Counted from the first letter of the stretch, positions 16,135 to 25,768 are shown. The stretch is DNA of 64,000 nt from CAZWSX01 sp964636985 (GCA_964636985.1 CAZWSX010000002.1:186001-250000), one strand, 5' to 3'. Made by a program: numbers and translations. Notes: generated from the letters alone by a model not told the origin.

Positions 16135-17010
16135 CTAGAACGATTTCAGTTCCCAGTTGCCGTCGGAGTTTTTGACGAACTCGAAGTTCCCTGACTTCAA
16201 CGTCTGTGATTGCATGTTGCCTGTGCCATCGTCGAACTTGATGTTCCATTCGCGATCGTTGGCGAAGGTCTGCGAGTAGCCCGGGTTCATCGTGTACTTC
16301 GTCCCATTGAGTTGGTAGTCCACCGTCCCTTCCGCCGTAGAACCCAACTTCAGCTTGATCTTCTCACCGGAATTGGCGGTGTCCGGAACCGGAGGCTTGG
16401 CGGCCGTGATTCGAATCGAGGGAGCATTGTCCGCCGCCTGCGGAGATTGCGGAGGACGATTGCGATTGGCTACCTGCGGTGGCTGCGGGGCGCCGTTTTG
16501 ATCGGCCAATTGGGGCGACTGGGGCACATTGCCACGATTCGCGTTCTCGTTTAATCCTTGGGTTTGCGCATTTTGGTTTTGGTTGTCGTCAGAAAATCGA
16601 TTGTCGTAGGGCTGCGAGTCGTTGGAGACGATTTGGTTGCCGTACTGGTCCTGGTCCTGATAAGCCATCGCGGGAGACGACGAGCCGGTGCCGCAATCGC
16701 AGGAACAGTCGTCGTACCCTCCCGAACTCACGTTGCCATACACCATCGAGTCGCCCGCGTATCCGCCCGAGGAGTAAACGACCGGGTTCGACGAGTAGTA
16801 CGAACTGCCGTAGTATGGCGAGCCAAAGTAACTGCCGTATCTGGGGCCGGCGTAGCCGCCATAGTAACCACTGCGATACCCCCCATAGCCGCCGCCCCAA
16901 GCGCTCCCCCAACCGCCGCGCCAACGGCCCTGTGCCATCGCGTCCGAGCCGACTAAAAGTAACCCGAGGGCTGCCGCCGCCAATGCCAACATCCTGGTGC
17001 GCCGAAACAT
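16135..17010 (-). CDS. Secreted Gly/Tyr-rich protein with conserved C-terminal domain (paralogue 3)
   Basis: A 291-residue exported protein. The signal peptide (MLALAAAALGLLLVGSDAMA) is nearly identical in pattern to paralogue 2. Then come a GGYGGY tract, a Ser/Tyr region, a Cys cluster (DDCSCDCG, about residue 95), an Asn/Gln-rich stretch, and a repeated PQSPQ/PQPPQVANRN linker. The C-terminal domain runs IKLKLGSTAEGTVDYQLNGT to GNWELKSF. The ATG at 17010 is chosen from AGGAGA six nt before it; the open frame extends to 17268 without homologous sequence. The function is unknown. The Cys cluster is absent from the other copies. Confidence 0.75.
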   Translation of the reverse strand: MFRRTRMLALAAAALGLLLVGSDAMAQGRWRGGWGSAWGGGYGGYRSGYYGGYAGPRYGSYFGSPYYGSSYYSSNPVVYSSGGYAGDSMVYGNVSSGGYDDCSCDCGTGSSSPAMAYQDQDQYGNQIVSNDSQPYDNRFSDDNQNQNAQTQGLNENANRGNVPQSPQLADQNGAPQPPQVANRNRPPQSPQAADNAPSIRITAAKPPVPDTANSGEKIKLKLGSTAEGTVDYQLNGTKYTMNPGYSQTFANDREWNIKFDDGTGNMQSQTLKSGNFEFVKNSDGNWELKSF

Positions 17011-17290
17011 CGTCATTCTCCTGAATCGTAATGACCACGTCGCCGCAGACATCAACGTAACGTGCGGGCAAAACGTGGACGTCCCCCCGCACGCGACTTG
17101 TGCAATTCTCACGCCCTCGTCTGGCGGACTCGCTTTTTTAGCGCATTCGTGACTCAGGAACGCCGTCTCTGAAGAGAAAGTCACGGCGCCGCTGCCGTCC
17201 TGTCGCGCATTGCGCGAAAGGGCGCGCTGGCTCGCTGCGAAAGAGAGGAACGGAGTGCGCGCGGACAAACCACCGTGCGCGATGACAACT

Positions 17291-17659
17291 CTACCAGGGA
17301 ATGCCTTCGTAGCGCTCGATCAGTTGGATCAGCTCGTCGAAATCAACGGGCTTGGAAAGCACGAACGTGATCCCCGCTTCATGGGCGGCGCTCGTTAATT
17401 CGGCGCTGGCGTAGCCCGTGATGAGAATGCCCGAGACGTCGGGACGTCGCTCGCGCATTTTTTTGAAGAGTTCGACGCCGTTCACCGGCGCCATCTTGAA
17501 ATCGACGATGGCCAGGGCATAGGGCGTTTTTTCGATCAGACCGAGCGCCGTTTGCGGATCGTAGGCGACCTCGACCTGGTAGCCACACGTCCACAGCATT
17601 TTGGCCGTTGTGGCACAGGCGTCGGGATTGTCGTCCACCAGCAGAATGGGGTACGACAT
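17291..17659 (-). CDS. Single-domain response regulator (CheY-like)
   Basis: A 122-residue stand-alone receiver domain. The acidic pocket is Asp9-Asp10 (LLVDDNPDAC), the phosphoacceptor is Asp53 (AIVDFKM), the switch Thr is Thr81 (ILITGY) and the conserved Lys is Lys103 (LSKPVDF). There is no output domain, so it signals by binding a partner or acts in a phosphorelay. It lies 11 nt downstream of a similar regulator and below a hybrid histidine kinase, all on the minus strand, which implies one phosphorelay unit. Confidence 0.92.
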   Translation of the reverse strand: MSYPILLVDDNPDACATTAKMLWTCGYQVEVAYDPQTALGLIEKTPYALAIVDFKMAPVNGVELFKKMRERRPDVSGILITGYASAELTSAAHEAGITFVLSKPVDFDELIQLIERYEGIPW

Positions 17660-17670
17660 GGGTTCTCTCC

Positions 17671-18042
17671 TTAAGTTGTATCAAACACGTATTCATCAAT
17701 CACGGGAATCAACTCCTCGAACTCCACGGGTTTGGCCAGCACTCGGAGCACGCCGGCGTCGATGGCGGGGAATACCACGTCGATCGTTGGAAAGCCGGTT
17801 ACGAAAATCGCCTTGAGATCGGGCCGGACCGCCTTTGCCCGGCGGAACAACTCGATGCCATTCATGTCGGGCAATTGGTAATCGATCACCGCCAGCGCGT
17901 AATCGTGATCGGCCAGAAGCCGCAACGCCGAAGTCGCGTCGTGTGCGATGTCGACTTCGTAATCGCCCGCCCAGCGAAGGAATTTCGCTGCCGTATCGCA
18001 GGCATCGGGGTTGTCGTCCACAAGAACGATGCGCATGGTCAT
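17671..18042 (-). CDS. Single-domain response regulator (CheY-like)
   Basis: A 123-residue receiver domain with Asp9-Asp10 (VLVDDNPDAC), phosphoacceptor Asp54 (AVIDYQLPDMNGIELF), Thr82 (IFVTGF) and Lys104 (LAKPVEF). It shares the VDDNPDAC opening with its downstream neighbour, so the pair probably arose by tandem duplication. The ATG at 18042 is preferred; the open frame starts further upstream at 18084 without a family match. It has no effector domain. It lies between the hybrid kinase (90 nt away) and the other regulator. Confidence 0.92.
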   Translation of the reverse strand: MTMRIVLVDDNPDACDTAAKFLRWAGDYEVDIAHDATSALRLLADHDYALAVIDYQLPDMNGIELFRRAKAVRPDLKAIFVTGFPTIDVVFPAIDAGVLRVLAKPVEFEELIPVIDEYVFDTT

Positions 18043-18132
18043 TTTCTGTTCTTTCAAGGAAGAAACGGATCGTCGCGACGTCACTGGCGATTTTTGCTGT
18101 CGAAGGCTTCCTCCATAGCAGGTTTAAGACCT

Positions 18133-20001
18133 TTACTTTGTAACGGACTCGACGGGTTGTCTCCTGCTGGTCAATCCAACGAGGATGTTCTCCAGCATTT
18201 GCCATCGAACGGGTTTTTGCAAATGGAAATCGAAGCCGCCTCGCAACGCGCGGCGTTGATCGTCCGGTTGACCGTAGCCGGTTAGAGCGATGAGCACCGT
18301 ATCGTCGAAGCACACGTCTTCGCGCAATCGCCGCGCGACTTCGTATCCATCCATCCCGGGCATGGCGATGTCCAATAATGCGGCGTCGGGATGGTTCCGC
18401 ACGATCCACGCCAGCGCCTCTGCGCCATTGTGCAAAGTTGCCGTTTCCTGGCCATGCATCTCCAGAAGTTTAGCTAGCGTATCGGCACAGTCGGCGATGT
18501 CGTCCACAACCAAGACGCGATGTCGCGGCAGGATGCGTTTCGGCGGAGCGGGATTTGCATCAGCCAACCTTGAGTCGGACAACTCACCGAAGGCGATGTT
18601 GAGAATCGGAAGCGTCACAACAAAAGTGCTTCCACGATTCGCTCCGTCGCTATGAACAGCGATATCGCCGCCATGCAAGTTGGCAAGTTCTTTGGCGAGA
18701 GTGAGTCCGATTCCCAGGCCTCCCTGCGCGCTATTGATCGTGCGTTCGATTTGGAAGAACGGCTCGAAGATGTGCGATTGTTGTTCCTTGGAAATTCCCA
18801 CGCCATGGTCGCAAATGCTGACCGAGACTGTCGCATCCGCGGTCTTCACTTCCACGTCGATCTCGGGCTTGAGGCCGGAGTACTTCAACGCATTGTTGAG
18901 CAAGTTCGAAAAAACTTGCAACAACCGGATTGGATCGCCATCAACCACCACGGGCGCTGGCTGGAGCGCGACGGTCATTTTGCCGCCGGCTGTGTTGACC
19001 GAAGTCTCGATCGCCGAGAGAGCTTCTTGGACGACCCGCTGCACGTCGACCGGCTTTCGCCGCAAGGCGATCTTCCCTTTCGAGATCCGCGCCACATCCA
19101 ACAAGTCGTCAACCAAACGAACCAATTGCTTGGTTTGCCGCAGCATAATCACGCGCAGTTGTTCCATTTCGTCAGGGTCGTTCTTCACTCGCGGCCACAG
19201 TTGCAGAACATTGCTGATGGGAGCCAGCGGGTTCCGCAGTTCGTGTGCGAGCGTCGAAAGGTAACGATCCTTTCGCACATCGGCATCGTGCAAGGCGTGC
19301 TCGGCTTCGATGCGATCGTGAATATCAGTGCTGGTGCCGAACCAGCGTTCGATCTCGCCGTGCGCGTTCTTGAACGGAATGGCTCGCACCAGAAACCAAC
19401 GCGATTGCCCGTCGGCACGCCGGAGCAAATAGGTCTCTTCCCACGGAATTCCCTGCTCACGCGCGGCCTTCCACGATTCCAGCAGGCGACGCAGGTCGCT
19501 AGGCTCGCAGAACGAGTTCCAACCGGAGCCCTCGCTTTGGTTGGGCGTCGAGCCCGTGTATTCGTACCAGCGACGGTTGAACCAAAAACGGTAACCGTCG
19601 GGCCAGGCCATCCAAACCAATTGCGAGACGGAATTGGCAAGCTCACGAAACTGCTTGTCGCGCTCGTTACGCCGCGCCTTGTGAAGAGCCTCGATCGAAA
19701 TGCTGACGACGACGCCCACCAGGACGAACGTCACGGCGTTCAACCCGTCGGCGAGTCGTTCGATGCGGAGCGAGTCCGATGGCGGCACGATGTAGTAGAT
19801 GCCTAGGTAAGTCCCGAGGAAGGTGGCCAGCAATCCGGGCTTGAGGCCTCCCACCCAAGCGGCGGCCATCACCGCGATCACGAATGGCAGCAGCCGAGCC
19901 TGCTCGGCCAATTGTTCATCCAGCGCCAATCGCGCCAAGAGAACGCATGTCGAGGCAACCACGGCAACAAGGCAACCCAGCAAGACCTGATAGCGCGGCA
20001 C
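18133..20001 (-). CDS. Membrane hybrid sensor histidine kinase (DUF4118-PAS-HisKA-HATPase-REC)
   Basis: A 622-residue protein. Residues 1-102 hold about four membrane helices with the AAWVGGLKPGLLAT...YYIVPP pattern of the KdpD-type DUF4118 module. A PAS domain (about 115-235, WFNRRWYEYTGSTPNQ) follows, with a PAC-like end (GTSTDIHDR). The HisKA H-box is His253 (LAHELRNPLAP), the N-box SNLLNNALKYS, the D-box DHGVGI and the G2-box GGLGIGLTLAKEL. The C-terminal receiver has Asp500-Asp501 and phosphoacceptor Asp544 (LLDIAMPGMDGYE). The stimulus is unknown. With the two stand-alone receivers downstream it forms a probable multi-step phosphorelay. Confidence 0.93.
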   Translation of the reverse strand: MPRYQVLLGCLVAVVASTCVLLARLALDEQLAEQARLLPFVIAVMAAAWVGGLKPGLLATFLGTYLGIYYIVPPSDSLRIERLADGLNAVTFVLVGVVVSISIEALHKARRNERDKQFRELANSVSQLVWMAWPDGYRFWFNRRWYEYTGSTPNQSEGSGWNSFCEPSDLRRLLESWKAAREQGIPWEETYLLRRADGQSRWFLVRAIPFKNAHGEIERWFGTSTDIHDRIEAEHALHDADVRKDRYLSTLAHELRNPLAPISNVLQLWPRVKNDPDEMEQLRVIMLRQTKQLVRLVDDLLDVARISKGKIALRRKPVDVQRVVQEALSAIETSVNTAGGKMTVALQPAPVVVDGDPIRLLQVFSNLLNNALKYSGLKPEIDVEVKTADATVSVSICDHGVGISKEQQSHIFEPFFQIERTINSAQGGLGIGLTLAKELANLHGGDIAVHSDGANRGSTFVVTLPILNIAFGELSDSRLADANPAPPKRILPRHRVLVVDDIADCADTLAKLLEMHGQETATLHNGAEALAWIVRNHPDAALLDIAMPGMDGYEVARRLREDVCFDDTVLIALTGYGQPDDQRRALRGGFDFHLQKPVRWQMLENILVGLTSRRQPVESVTK

Positions 20002-20283
20002 GAGTCACTCCTTTGCCACGACGCAAAGAATCGCCCCCTATTTGATTTAATACGCCGCCGCGAAAAGGGTTCGATCTCTTTCGAAAACTTAACTCCCGGC
20101 TGCGTTTGGAGGACGCTTCACCGCCATGCGCTGCCACGGTTGATGCGATGCTCGAAGCGGAGGGCACCCTACAAGGAATTAATGTTGCCTCGCTGTTGGC
20201 CCGCGAAAGACTTCCTTTGTGCCTTCGAGTCGACGATGTGACGGCCCGACGGGTCGTAGCAGCGGAGTCGCGGGAGAACGGCC

Positions 20284-20718
20284 ATGGATAATAATGACTT
20301 TCTTGGTTCGGAAATGCGAGTTGTCGACGAAACTGTCGACGCGTTAGACCTCACCATCCATGAGCCGGTCGGGCCCGACACGCGCAGTTGCATTACGCAT
20401 GGACTCGAATTCTTAGAGGATCACTTGCGGCGCCTGTACGGCCTGGAAGAGAAAGGCAACTTGCTGGACATCGTGGTGAGCGTCCATCCCGAATTGGCAA
20501 CCGAGCTTCACCGGCTGCAGACCGAACACGATGCCATCCGCGCGGAAGCACATCGCTTGGTTTTGACGCTCGAGAACAAGCACAACCCCAGCGATGCATC
20601 GTTGCAAGGAATCATGCGCAGCCTGCGCCACTTGATTGGCGGGATCCTCAAGCACGAGAAACACGAGCGGACCGTTTTGCTCGACTCGACGCACCTCGAC
20701 TGCGGCGGAGAAGGATAG
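20284..20718 (+). CDS. Possible hemerythrin-like four-helix protein
   Basis: A 144-residue cytosolic, largely helical protein with His and Glu spaced along the helices (HLRRLYGLEE, HRLQTEHDAIRAEAH, SLRHLIGGILKHEKHE). This spacing recalls HHE/hemerythrin domains that bind a di-iron centre for oxygen or NO sensing, but the match is by pattern only and the ligand set cannot be confirmed. The ATG at 20284 has GGGAGA six nt upstream. It is divergent from the hybrid kinase across 282 nt, which would allow shared regulation. Confidence 0.5.
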   Translation: MDNNDFLGSEMRVVDETVDALDLTIHEPVGPDTRSCITHGLEFLEDHLRRLYGLEEKGNLLDIVVSVHPELATELHRLQTEHDAIRAEAHRLVLTLENKHNPSDASLQGIMRSLRHLIGGILKHEKHERTVLLDSTHLDCGGEG

Positions 20719-20995
20719 TCCCCATCGAAACAGCCACTCATCGAAACAACTCGGCTCGAAACAATCCTGTTCAAGCGATTTGCGCCCTGAACAACCGGAG
20801 CTAGCAGCCCACGAGGTGCGCCTCTACGCACTCCAAAAGCCGATTCGCCGCCGCTTTACCTGTCTTCGCCTGATCCCACAGATTAAATCTCAGCCATCGC
20901 CGCTTTCGGCAAATGCGTCTTAACACAACATCCGATTGAGATTCGGTGGCGAGGAAGGCCACAAGCTACACAAGTGCGGCAAGGATGCTGGCATC

Positions 20996-22549
20996 ATGAG
21001 TCAGACGACGTTTCGCGCGGCGTATTGGGCACTCGTCCTCTTGTCGCCGCTAGCATTTCTGGCACCGCTGCGCGCCCAGGAACTTTATCGCTACGAGGCG
21101 GCGCCGGAAGCAGAAGTAACTACGTTGCCCGGATCATACGGCGAGACCGCCATCGATTCCGAATCGGAAGTGCCTCCATTCGTGTTCACCGGCGCCGACA
21201 TCCTTCCTCCGCCCGTCGACCCGCAGGTTCTCGCGGCACTCCAGGCTCAAGAAGAACGCCTGGCCAAGTTGGAAAAGAATGCCGCTGCGCCGGCGAAACT
21301 TAAGTATCCCAACGTCGCGATCAACGGCGTTTTCCAGGCGGATGGAGTCGCCACCGATCAAACGGATGTCAGCCGCGCCGCCTATGGTCCCATTCAAGGC
21401 GGCGCCGATTTTCGCCGCGCTCGCTTGGCCGCCAAGGGCGCTGTGACCGACAACATGAATTACTTCTTTCAGATGGACTTCGCCTTCTTTGGCCGGCCGA
21501 CCTTCACCGATGTGTGGGTCGATTTCACACAGCTGCCGGTTCTGGGAACCTTCCGCATCGGTCAATGGAAACAGCCCTTCAGCTTGGAGGTGGTCAGCAG
21601 CTTCCGTTACACGACATTCATGGAACGTGCCGGTACGTTCCTCGCGTTCACTCCCTTCCGGCATACTGGATTCGGGTTCTACAACAATTCCGAAGACCTT
21701 TATTCGACGTGGGCGGTATCGTACTTCCGAACAGGTCAGGACCAGTTCGGTGGATCGCTTAGCACGCTCGGCGGAAATGGCATGGCGGCGCGCGGCACCC
21801 GCTTGCTGTACTGGGATGACGAGTGCAACGGCTACAACTACTGGCACGTGGGAGCAGGCTACTACCTCAATGCTCCCCCCAATCACGTTTATCGATCGCG
21901 AACAATTCCTGAAATCTACGTCGGCGAGCAATCTTCCGCGACACTTGGGTCGCCTCCTGTCGTGGGATCGAGCGGCAACCCTACGCCGACCTTCTTTAAC
22001 GGAACGCCGTTTTTTATCGACACGGGCAACCTTGCGTTCACGTCGGTGGTGCAAACGGGCGGGCTCGAGTCGTTGTGGGTCCGCGGCCCGCTTTCGGTGC
22101 AGGCAGAAGGGATGGGACAGCTTGTCGATCGTGGCGGGGGCAACCCCAACCTCTGGTTCACCGGCGGCTACGTTACGACGGGCTATTTCCTCACCGGCGA
22201 ACATCGTCCGTACGATCGTAAGGCAGGCGCGATCGACCGCGTCATCCCATTCAACAACTTCGATCGCTGCGGCGGCGGCATCGGTGCGTGGGAAATCGCT
22301 GGCCGGCTCTCGAATACCAATCTGATCAGCAAGAACGTCAACGGCGGGCGGATGCTCGACGCGACGCTTGGCGTCAACTGGTACGTGAATCCCTACTGCA
22401 AGTGCGTGTTCAACTACATTCACAGCTGGACCGATTCGCCATTCGCCTTCAATCCAGCCGGCACCTCTCTGACCAACACCACGCCGACGGGTGTGCTCCG
22501 TAACACGCAAAGTAATTTCTACGGCGTCCGTTGCCAACTTGACTTCTAA
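20996..22549 (+). CDS. Outer-membrane porin, phosphate-selective O/P type
   Basis: A 517-residue exported protein. A signal peptide (AAYWALVLLSPLAFLAPLRA) precedes a short coiled coil (PQVLAALQAQEERLAKLEKN) like the periplasmic trimerisation segment of such porins. A beta-barrel region follows, with FRRARLAAKGAVTDNMNYFF, VWVDFTQLPVLGTFRIGQWK and the final strand NFYGVRCQLDF ending in Phe, as in OprO/OprP-type proteins. A role in anion (phosphate) uptake is inferred from the family; no pst genes are adjacent. The ATG at 20996 is preferred (AAGGA upstream) over the frame start at 20936. Confidence 0.82.
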   Translation: MSQTTFRAAYWALVLLSPLAFLAPLRAQELYRYEAAPEAEVTTLPGSYGETAIDSESEVPPFVFTGADILPPPVDPQVLAALQAQEERLAKLEKNAAAPAKLKYPNVAINGVFQADGVATDQTDVSRAAYGPIQGGADFRRARLAAKGAVTDNMNYFFQMDFAFFGRPTFTDVWVDFTQLPVLGTFRIGQWKQPFSLEVVSSFRYTTFMERAGTFLAFTPFRHTGFGFYNNSEDLYSTWAVSYFRTGQDQFGGSLSTLGGNGMAARGTRLLYWDDECNGYNYWHVGAGYYLNAPPNHVYRSRTIPEIYVGEQSSATLGSPPVVGSSGNPTPTFFNGTPFFIDTGNLAFTSVVQTGGLESLWVRGPLSVQAEGMGQLVDRGGGNPNLWFTGGYVTTGYFLTGEHRPYDRKAGAIDRVIPFNNFDRCGGGIGAWEIAGRLSNTNLISKNVNGGRMLDATLGVNWYVNPYCKCVFNYIHSWTDSPFAFNPAGTSLTNTTPTGVLRNTQSNFYGVRCQLDF

Positions 22550-22660
22550 CGTCTTACGGATAAAGCCGCACAGAGCCTCCTTTCGCGGGTTCGACGTGAT
22601 CGTCTCTGGGGTAGAATCAGCACCCCGGAGACGTCGCACCTTCCTGCGGATGAAGACCCG

Positions 22661-24046
22661 ATGACCGACCTTGAAAAGCTGCTTCTTCCAGAAGTTCGCG
22701 AACTGATCCAAGACAAGGAGTTGGATGTTCTTCGCGAATCGCTGAACCGCTGGACACCGCCCGACCTGGCCGACTTGCTGGACGATCTGGCCTCGTACGA
22801 GGAACTAATCGTTCTGCAATGCTTGGAACCAACGCTCGCGGCAAGGACGTTTGAGTATCTGCCGCGGACGACGCAGATCGAGCTGCTCGACATCCTGCCC
22901 GAGCCCGAACTGAAGGCGATCCTCAACGAGATCAAGCCCGACGATCGAACGACGCTCCTCGAAGGGTTGGCGCATGACGAAGTCGAGCGGATCCTCACGC
23001 TGCTCACGCCCGAGAACCAGCGGGTTGCCCGATCGCTCCTGTCTTATGGCGTAGGGACCGTCGGCCGCTTGATGACGCCGGAGTTCATCGGCGTAAAAGA
23101 CGAGTGGAATGTCAACCAGGTGCTGGACCACGTTCGCAAAGTGGGCCGCGACAGCGAGAGCCTCAACGCGGTTTACGTCATTGATGCCGATCATCACCTG
23201 GTCGACGACATCCGCATGCGTGAGATCCTGCTCGCGCAGCCCAACGCCCGGATGCGCGACCTGATGAACCGGCAGATCGTCACGCTGAAGGTGACCGACT
23301 CGGAAGCGACCGCGGTCGAGGCTTTTCGAAAATACGATCGCACGGTACTGCCCGTGGTCGATCGCCGCGGGGCGATGCTGGGAGTCGTGACGGTCGACGA
23401 CGTCTTGGACGTCGCCGAAAAAACGGCAACTCGCGAGGCACAAAAGTTCGGCGGTCTCGAATCGCTGGACGAACCGTATATCGCAACGCCGGTATTGGAA
23501 CTCGTCCGAAAACGCGGGACGTGGCTGATCGTTTTGTTCGTGGGCGAGATGCTCACTGCCTCGGCGATGGGATTCTTCGAGAAGGAGATCGACAAGGCTG
23601 TCGTCCTGGCCCTGTTCGTTCCCCTGATCATCTCGAGCGGCGGCAACTCGGGGTCTCAAGCCGCGACGCTCATCGTCCGCGCTTTGGCCGTGCAGGAAAT
23701 CTCGCTCGGCGACTGGTGGCTTGTGTTTCGTCGCGAGCTGTTGTCGGGCCTCATCTTGGGGTTAGTCCTGGGCGCGATTGGCTTCGGCCGGATTGCGCTG
23801 TGGACATTGTTTACATCGATTTACGGGCCCTATTGGCCGCTGGTCGGCTTAACGGTGGCGATCTCGCTCGTGTTCATCGTGCTGTGGGGAACACTCTCGG
23901 GATCGATGCTGCCTTTTCTGATCAAGCGCTGCGGCCTCGACCCGGCCACCAGTTCCGCCCCCTTCGTCGCGACGTTGGTCGACGTGACGGGGCTTGTGAT
24001 CTACTTCACCGTGGCCTTGTTCATCCTGCGTGGAACACTGCTTTAA
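22661..24046 (+). CDS. mgtE: Magnesium transporter MgtE
   Basis: A 461-residue Mg2+ channel. Residues about 10-125 form the helical N-domain (EYLPRTTQIELLDILPE). Two CBS domains follow (about 130-250, ending LGVVTVDDVLDVAE), then a membrane domain with about five helices carrying the pore signatures PLIISSGGNSGSQA and LDPATSSAPFVATLVDVTGL. Cytosolic domains close the pore when Mg2+ is high. I looked for an M-box riboswitch in the 111-nt leader and saw none. A VOC-family gene follows after 18 nt and may be cotranscribed. Confidence 0.95.
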   Translation: MTDLEKLLLPEVRELIQDKELDVLRESLNRWTPPDLADLLDDLASYEELIVLQCLEPTLAARTFEYLPRTTQIELLDILPEPELKAILNEIKPDDRTTLLEGLAHDEVERILTLLTPENQRVARSLLSYGVGTVGRLMTPEFIGVKDEWNVNQVLDHVRKVGRDSESLNAVYVIDADHHLVDDIRMREILLAQPNARMRDLMNRQIVTLKVTDSEATAVEAFRKYDRTVLPVVDRRGAMLGVVTVDDVLDVAEKTATREAQKFGGLESLDEPYIATPVLELVRKRGTWLIVLFVGEMLTASAMGFFEKEIDKAVVLALFVPLIISSGGNSGSQAATLIVRALAVQEISLGDWWLVFRRELLSGLILGLVLGAIGFGRIALWTLFTSIYGPYWPLVGLTVAISLVFIVLWGTLSGSMLPFLIKRCGLDPATSSAPFVATLVDVTGLVIYFTVALFILRGTLL

Positions 24047-24064
24047 CGACCGAGGGACTTTCGG

Positions 24065-24454
24065 ATGGCAATCACGTTCAAACAAACAATTCCGATCTTT
24101 CGCATTTTCGATGTCGCCAAAGCGAACGAGTTTTACCTCGATTACCTCGGCTTCACAGTCGACTTCCAGCACACGTTTGGACCCAATATGCCCCTGTTCA
24201 TGGGTATTTCTCGCGATGGCTTGACGCTTCATCTTTCGGAGCACCACGGGGACGCCTGCCCGGGAGCAACGATCTCCGTATGGATGACCGGCATCGACGA
24301 ATTCCACAAAGAACTAACGGCCAAAAACTACAAGTACTTGCGTCCGGGGTTAGAAACGACTTTCTACGACGCCAAGTGCGTAACGGTCCACGATCCCTTT
24401 GGCAACCACATTCGGTTCCATGAGAACTTGAAGCCGGAGGCAAAAGATTCGTAA
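24065..24454 (+). CDS. VOC (glyoxalase/bleomycin-resistance) family protein
   Basis: A 129-residue protein with the paired beta-alpha-beta-beta-beta units of the vicinal oxygen chelate fold: FRIFDVAKANEFYLDYLGF at the N-terminus and VHDPFGNHIRFHE at the C-terminus. Candidate metal ligands are the His in LTLHLSEHHGD and the Glu in IRFHENL. The arrangement is closest to bleomycin-resistance-type binding proteins (TFYDAKCVTVHDPFGN). It starts with ATG after GAGGGA. It follows mgtE by 18 nt. The substrate is unknown. Confidence 0.85.
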   Translation: MAITFKQTIPIFRIFDVAKANEFYLDYLGFTVDFQHTFGPNMPLFMGISRDGLTLHLSEHHGDACPGATISVWMTGIDEFHKELTAKNYKYLRPGLETTFYDAKCVTVHDPFGNHIRFHENLKPEAKDS

Positions 24455-24548
24455 CACTCTTGGGCCCGCACCGCTTTGCCAAAGTTAGACTGGTTGGGAC
24501 GATCCGTTCGCATCAATGAACGGTCGCTGCAAGCCGCTGGGAGGCCCT

Positions 24549-24968
24549 ATGAATATCGCCGAACTCCCTTTCAATCGTCTGATCGGATTGGCCAACGAGC
24601 CTAAAACCAGCGACGACTTGATGTCGCTCGACACCGGACCGCAGCACGAGAATCATCTGGGAAGCGTGCACGCTTGCGCCCTCTTAGCCGTGGCCGAAGC
24701 GGGCTCGGGCGAGTACTTGTTGCGCATGCTGGGCGACGTCTCCAACTATGTCCCCGTCGTTCGCCACATCGAGGCCAAATTCCGCAAACCGGCGACAGGC
24801 AAAATCGTCGCGCGGGCGAAGGCCAGCCCCGAAACCATTGCCCAATGGAAGTCGGAATTGGATGCCCGCGGGCGACTTCTGGCTGCGGTCCCCATGGAAG
24901 TCGTTACCGCCGATGGAACGGTGGTGCTCACGGCCGAAGTCGAGTGGTTCATCGCGCGGCGTCCTTAG
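24549..24968 (+). CDS. Hotdog-fold thioesterase-like protein
   Basis: A 139-residue protein. The pattern QHENHLGSVHACALLAVAEAGSG resembles PaaI/DUF4442-type thioesterases, in which the hotdog helix follows an HxGxxxAxAL segment. The C-terminal strand VVLTAEVEWFIARRP fits the fold. These proteins hydrolyse acyl-CoA or bind acyl chains. The ATG at 24549 has GGGAGGCCC before it; the upstream ATG at 24516 does not. A glycosyltransferase gene follows after 21 nt. Confidence 0.72.
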   Translation: MNIAELPFNRLIGLANEPKTSDDLMSLDTGPQHENHLGSVHACALLAVAEAGSGEYLLRMLGDVSNYVPVVRHIEAKFRKPATGKIVARAKASPETIAQWKSELDARGRLLAAVPMEVVTADGTVVLTAEVEWFIARRP

Positions 24969-24989
24969 CATTTCCAGTGAGAGTCGCCG

Positions 24990-25697
24990 ATGCTCTCGTT
25001 CGTCATTCCGGCCCACAACGAGGAAGTCTGCTTGCCGCGCACGCTCACGGTGCTCGCGGAGGCGGCGCGCCAAGTCGGACGAGAATACGAGGTGATCGTG
25101 GTCAACGACGCCTCGACCGACCGCACCCGCGAGATCGCCTTACCCCACGGAGCGCGCGTGGTCGACGTGGAACATCGCAAGATCTCGGCGACGCGAAACT
25201 CAGGTGGACGCGCGGCCAAAGGAGATTTGCTCTTCTTTGTCGACGCCGATACACAAGCCAGTGCCGAAGCGATCCAAGAAGCCATTGCCGTTATGGAAGC
25301 CGGCGCCGTCGGCGGCGGTTGCCACTTTTCCTACGATGCCCCCCTGCCGTTGTGGGGGCAGATTCTTTTGCCGATCGGCAACTTCCTAGGCCGGCGGCTC
25401 ACGCTCACAGGCGGGGCGTTTTTGTTCTGCCGCCGTAGCGAGTTCGAAGCGACGGGCGGTTTTGACGAAGGACTATTCGCTGCCGAAGACGTGGCTTTCG
25501 TTCAGGCCCTCAAAAAGCGCGGACGATTCGTCATACCCAAAGCAGAGGTTGTCACTTCGGCGCGCAAGATCGATCGAATGACCTTTCGATTCGCGATCTT
25601 TCAGATCATCCAGTTCCTCTTTCGCGGGCCCGCCATGTATACCAGCCGCGAAGGGCTCGGACTTTGGTACGGGCCAGAAGCGCGAGAACAGAAGTGA
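24990..25697 (+). CDS. Family 2 glycosyltransferase
   Basis: A 235-residue protein with a GT-A fold: the N-terminus MLSFVIPAHNEEVCLPRTL, nucleotide-binding VIVVNDASTDRT, metal-binding DAD in LLFFVDADTQA, and GGFDEGLFAAEDVAF as the acceptor and catalytic region. It probably transfers a sugar from a nucleotide-sugar to a lipid or polysaccharide acceptor. The last 40 residues include a hydrophobic FAIFQIIQFLFRGPAMY stretch that could dock to the membrane. No other sugar genes are adjacent apart from the upstream thioesterase. Confidence 0.88.
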   Translation: MLSFVIPAHNEEVCLPRTLTVLAEAARQVGREYEVIVVNDASTDRTREIALPHGARVVDVEHRKISATRNSGGRAAKGDLLFFVDADTQASAEAIQEAIAVMEAGAVGGGCHFSYDAPLPLWGQILLPIGNFLGRRLTLTGGAFLFCRRSEFEATGGFDEGLFAAEDVAFVQALKKRGRFVIPKAEVVTSARKIDRMTFRFAIFQIIQFLFRGPAMYTSREGLGLWYGPEAREQK

Positions 25698-25768
25698 ATT
25701 GCACCGTTAGTGCAATTCGGCAGCATTCAGGTGCCTGTTTTTCGAACTGTGCCTACTTTTCAAACGCG

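Noticed and set aside
22550..22660. M-box magnesium riboswitch before mgtE
   Set aside because: Leader is only 111 nt and lacks the conserved M-box helices.
21134..22711. 525-residue minus-strand frame
   Set aside because: Antisense shadow of the porin gene, which has a signal peptide and family match.
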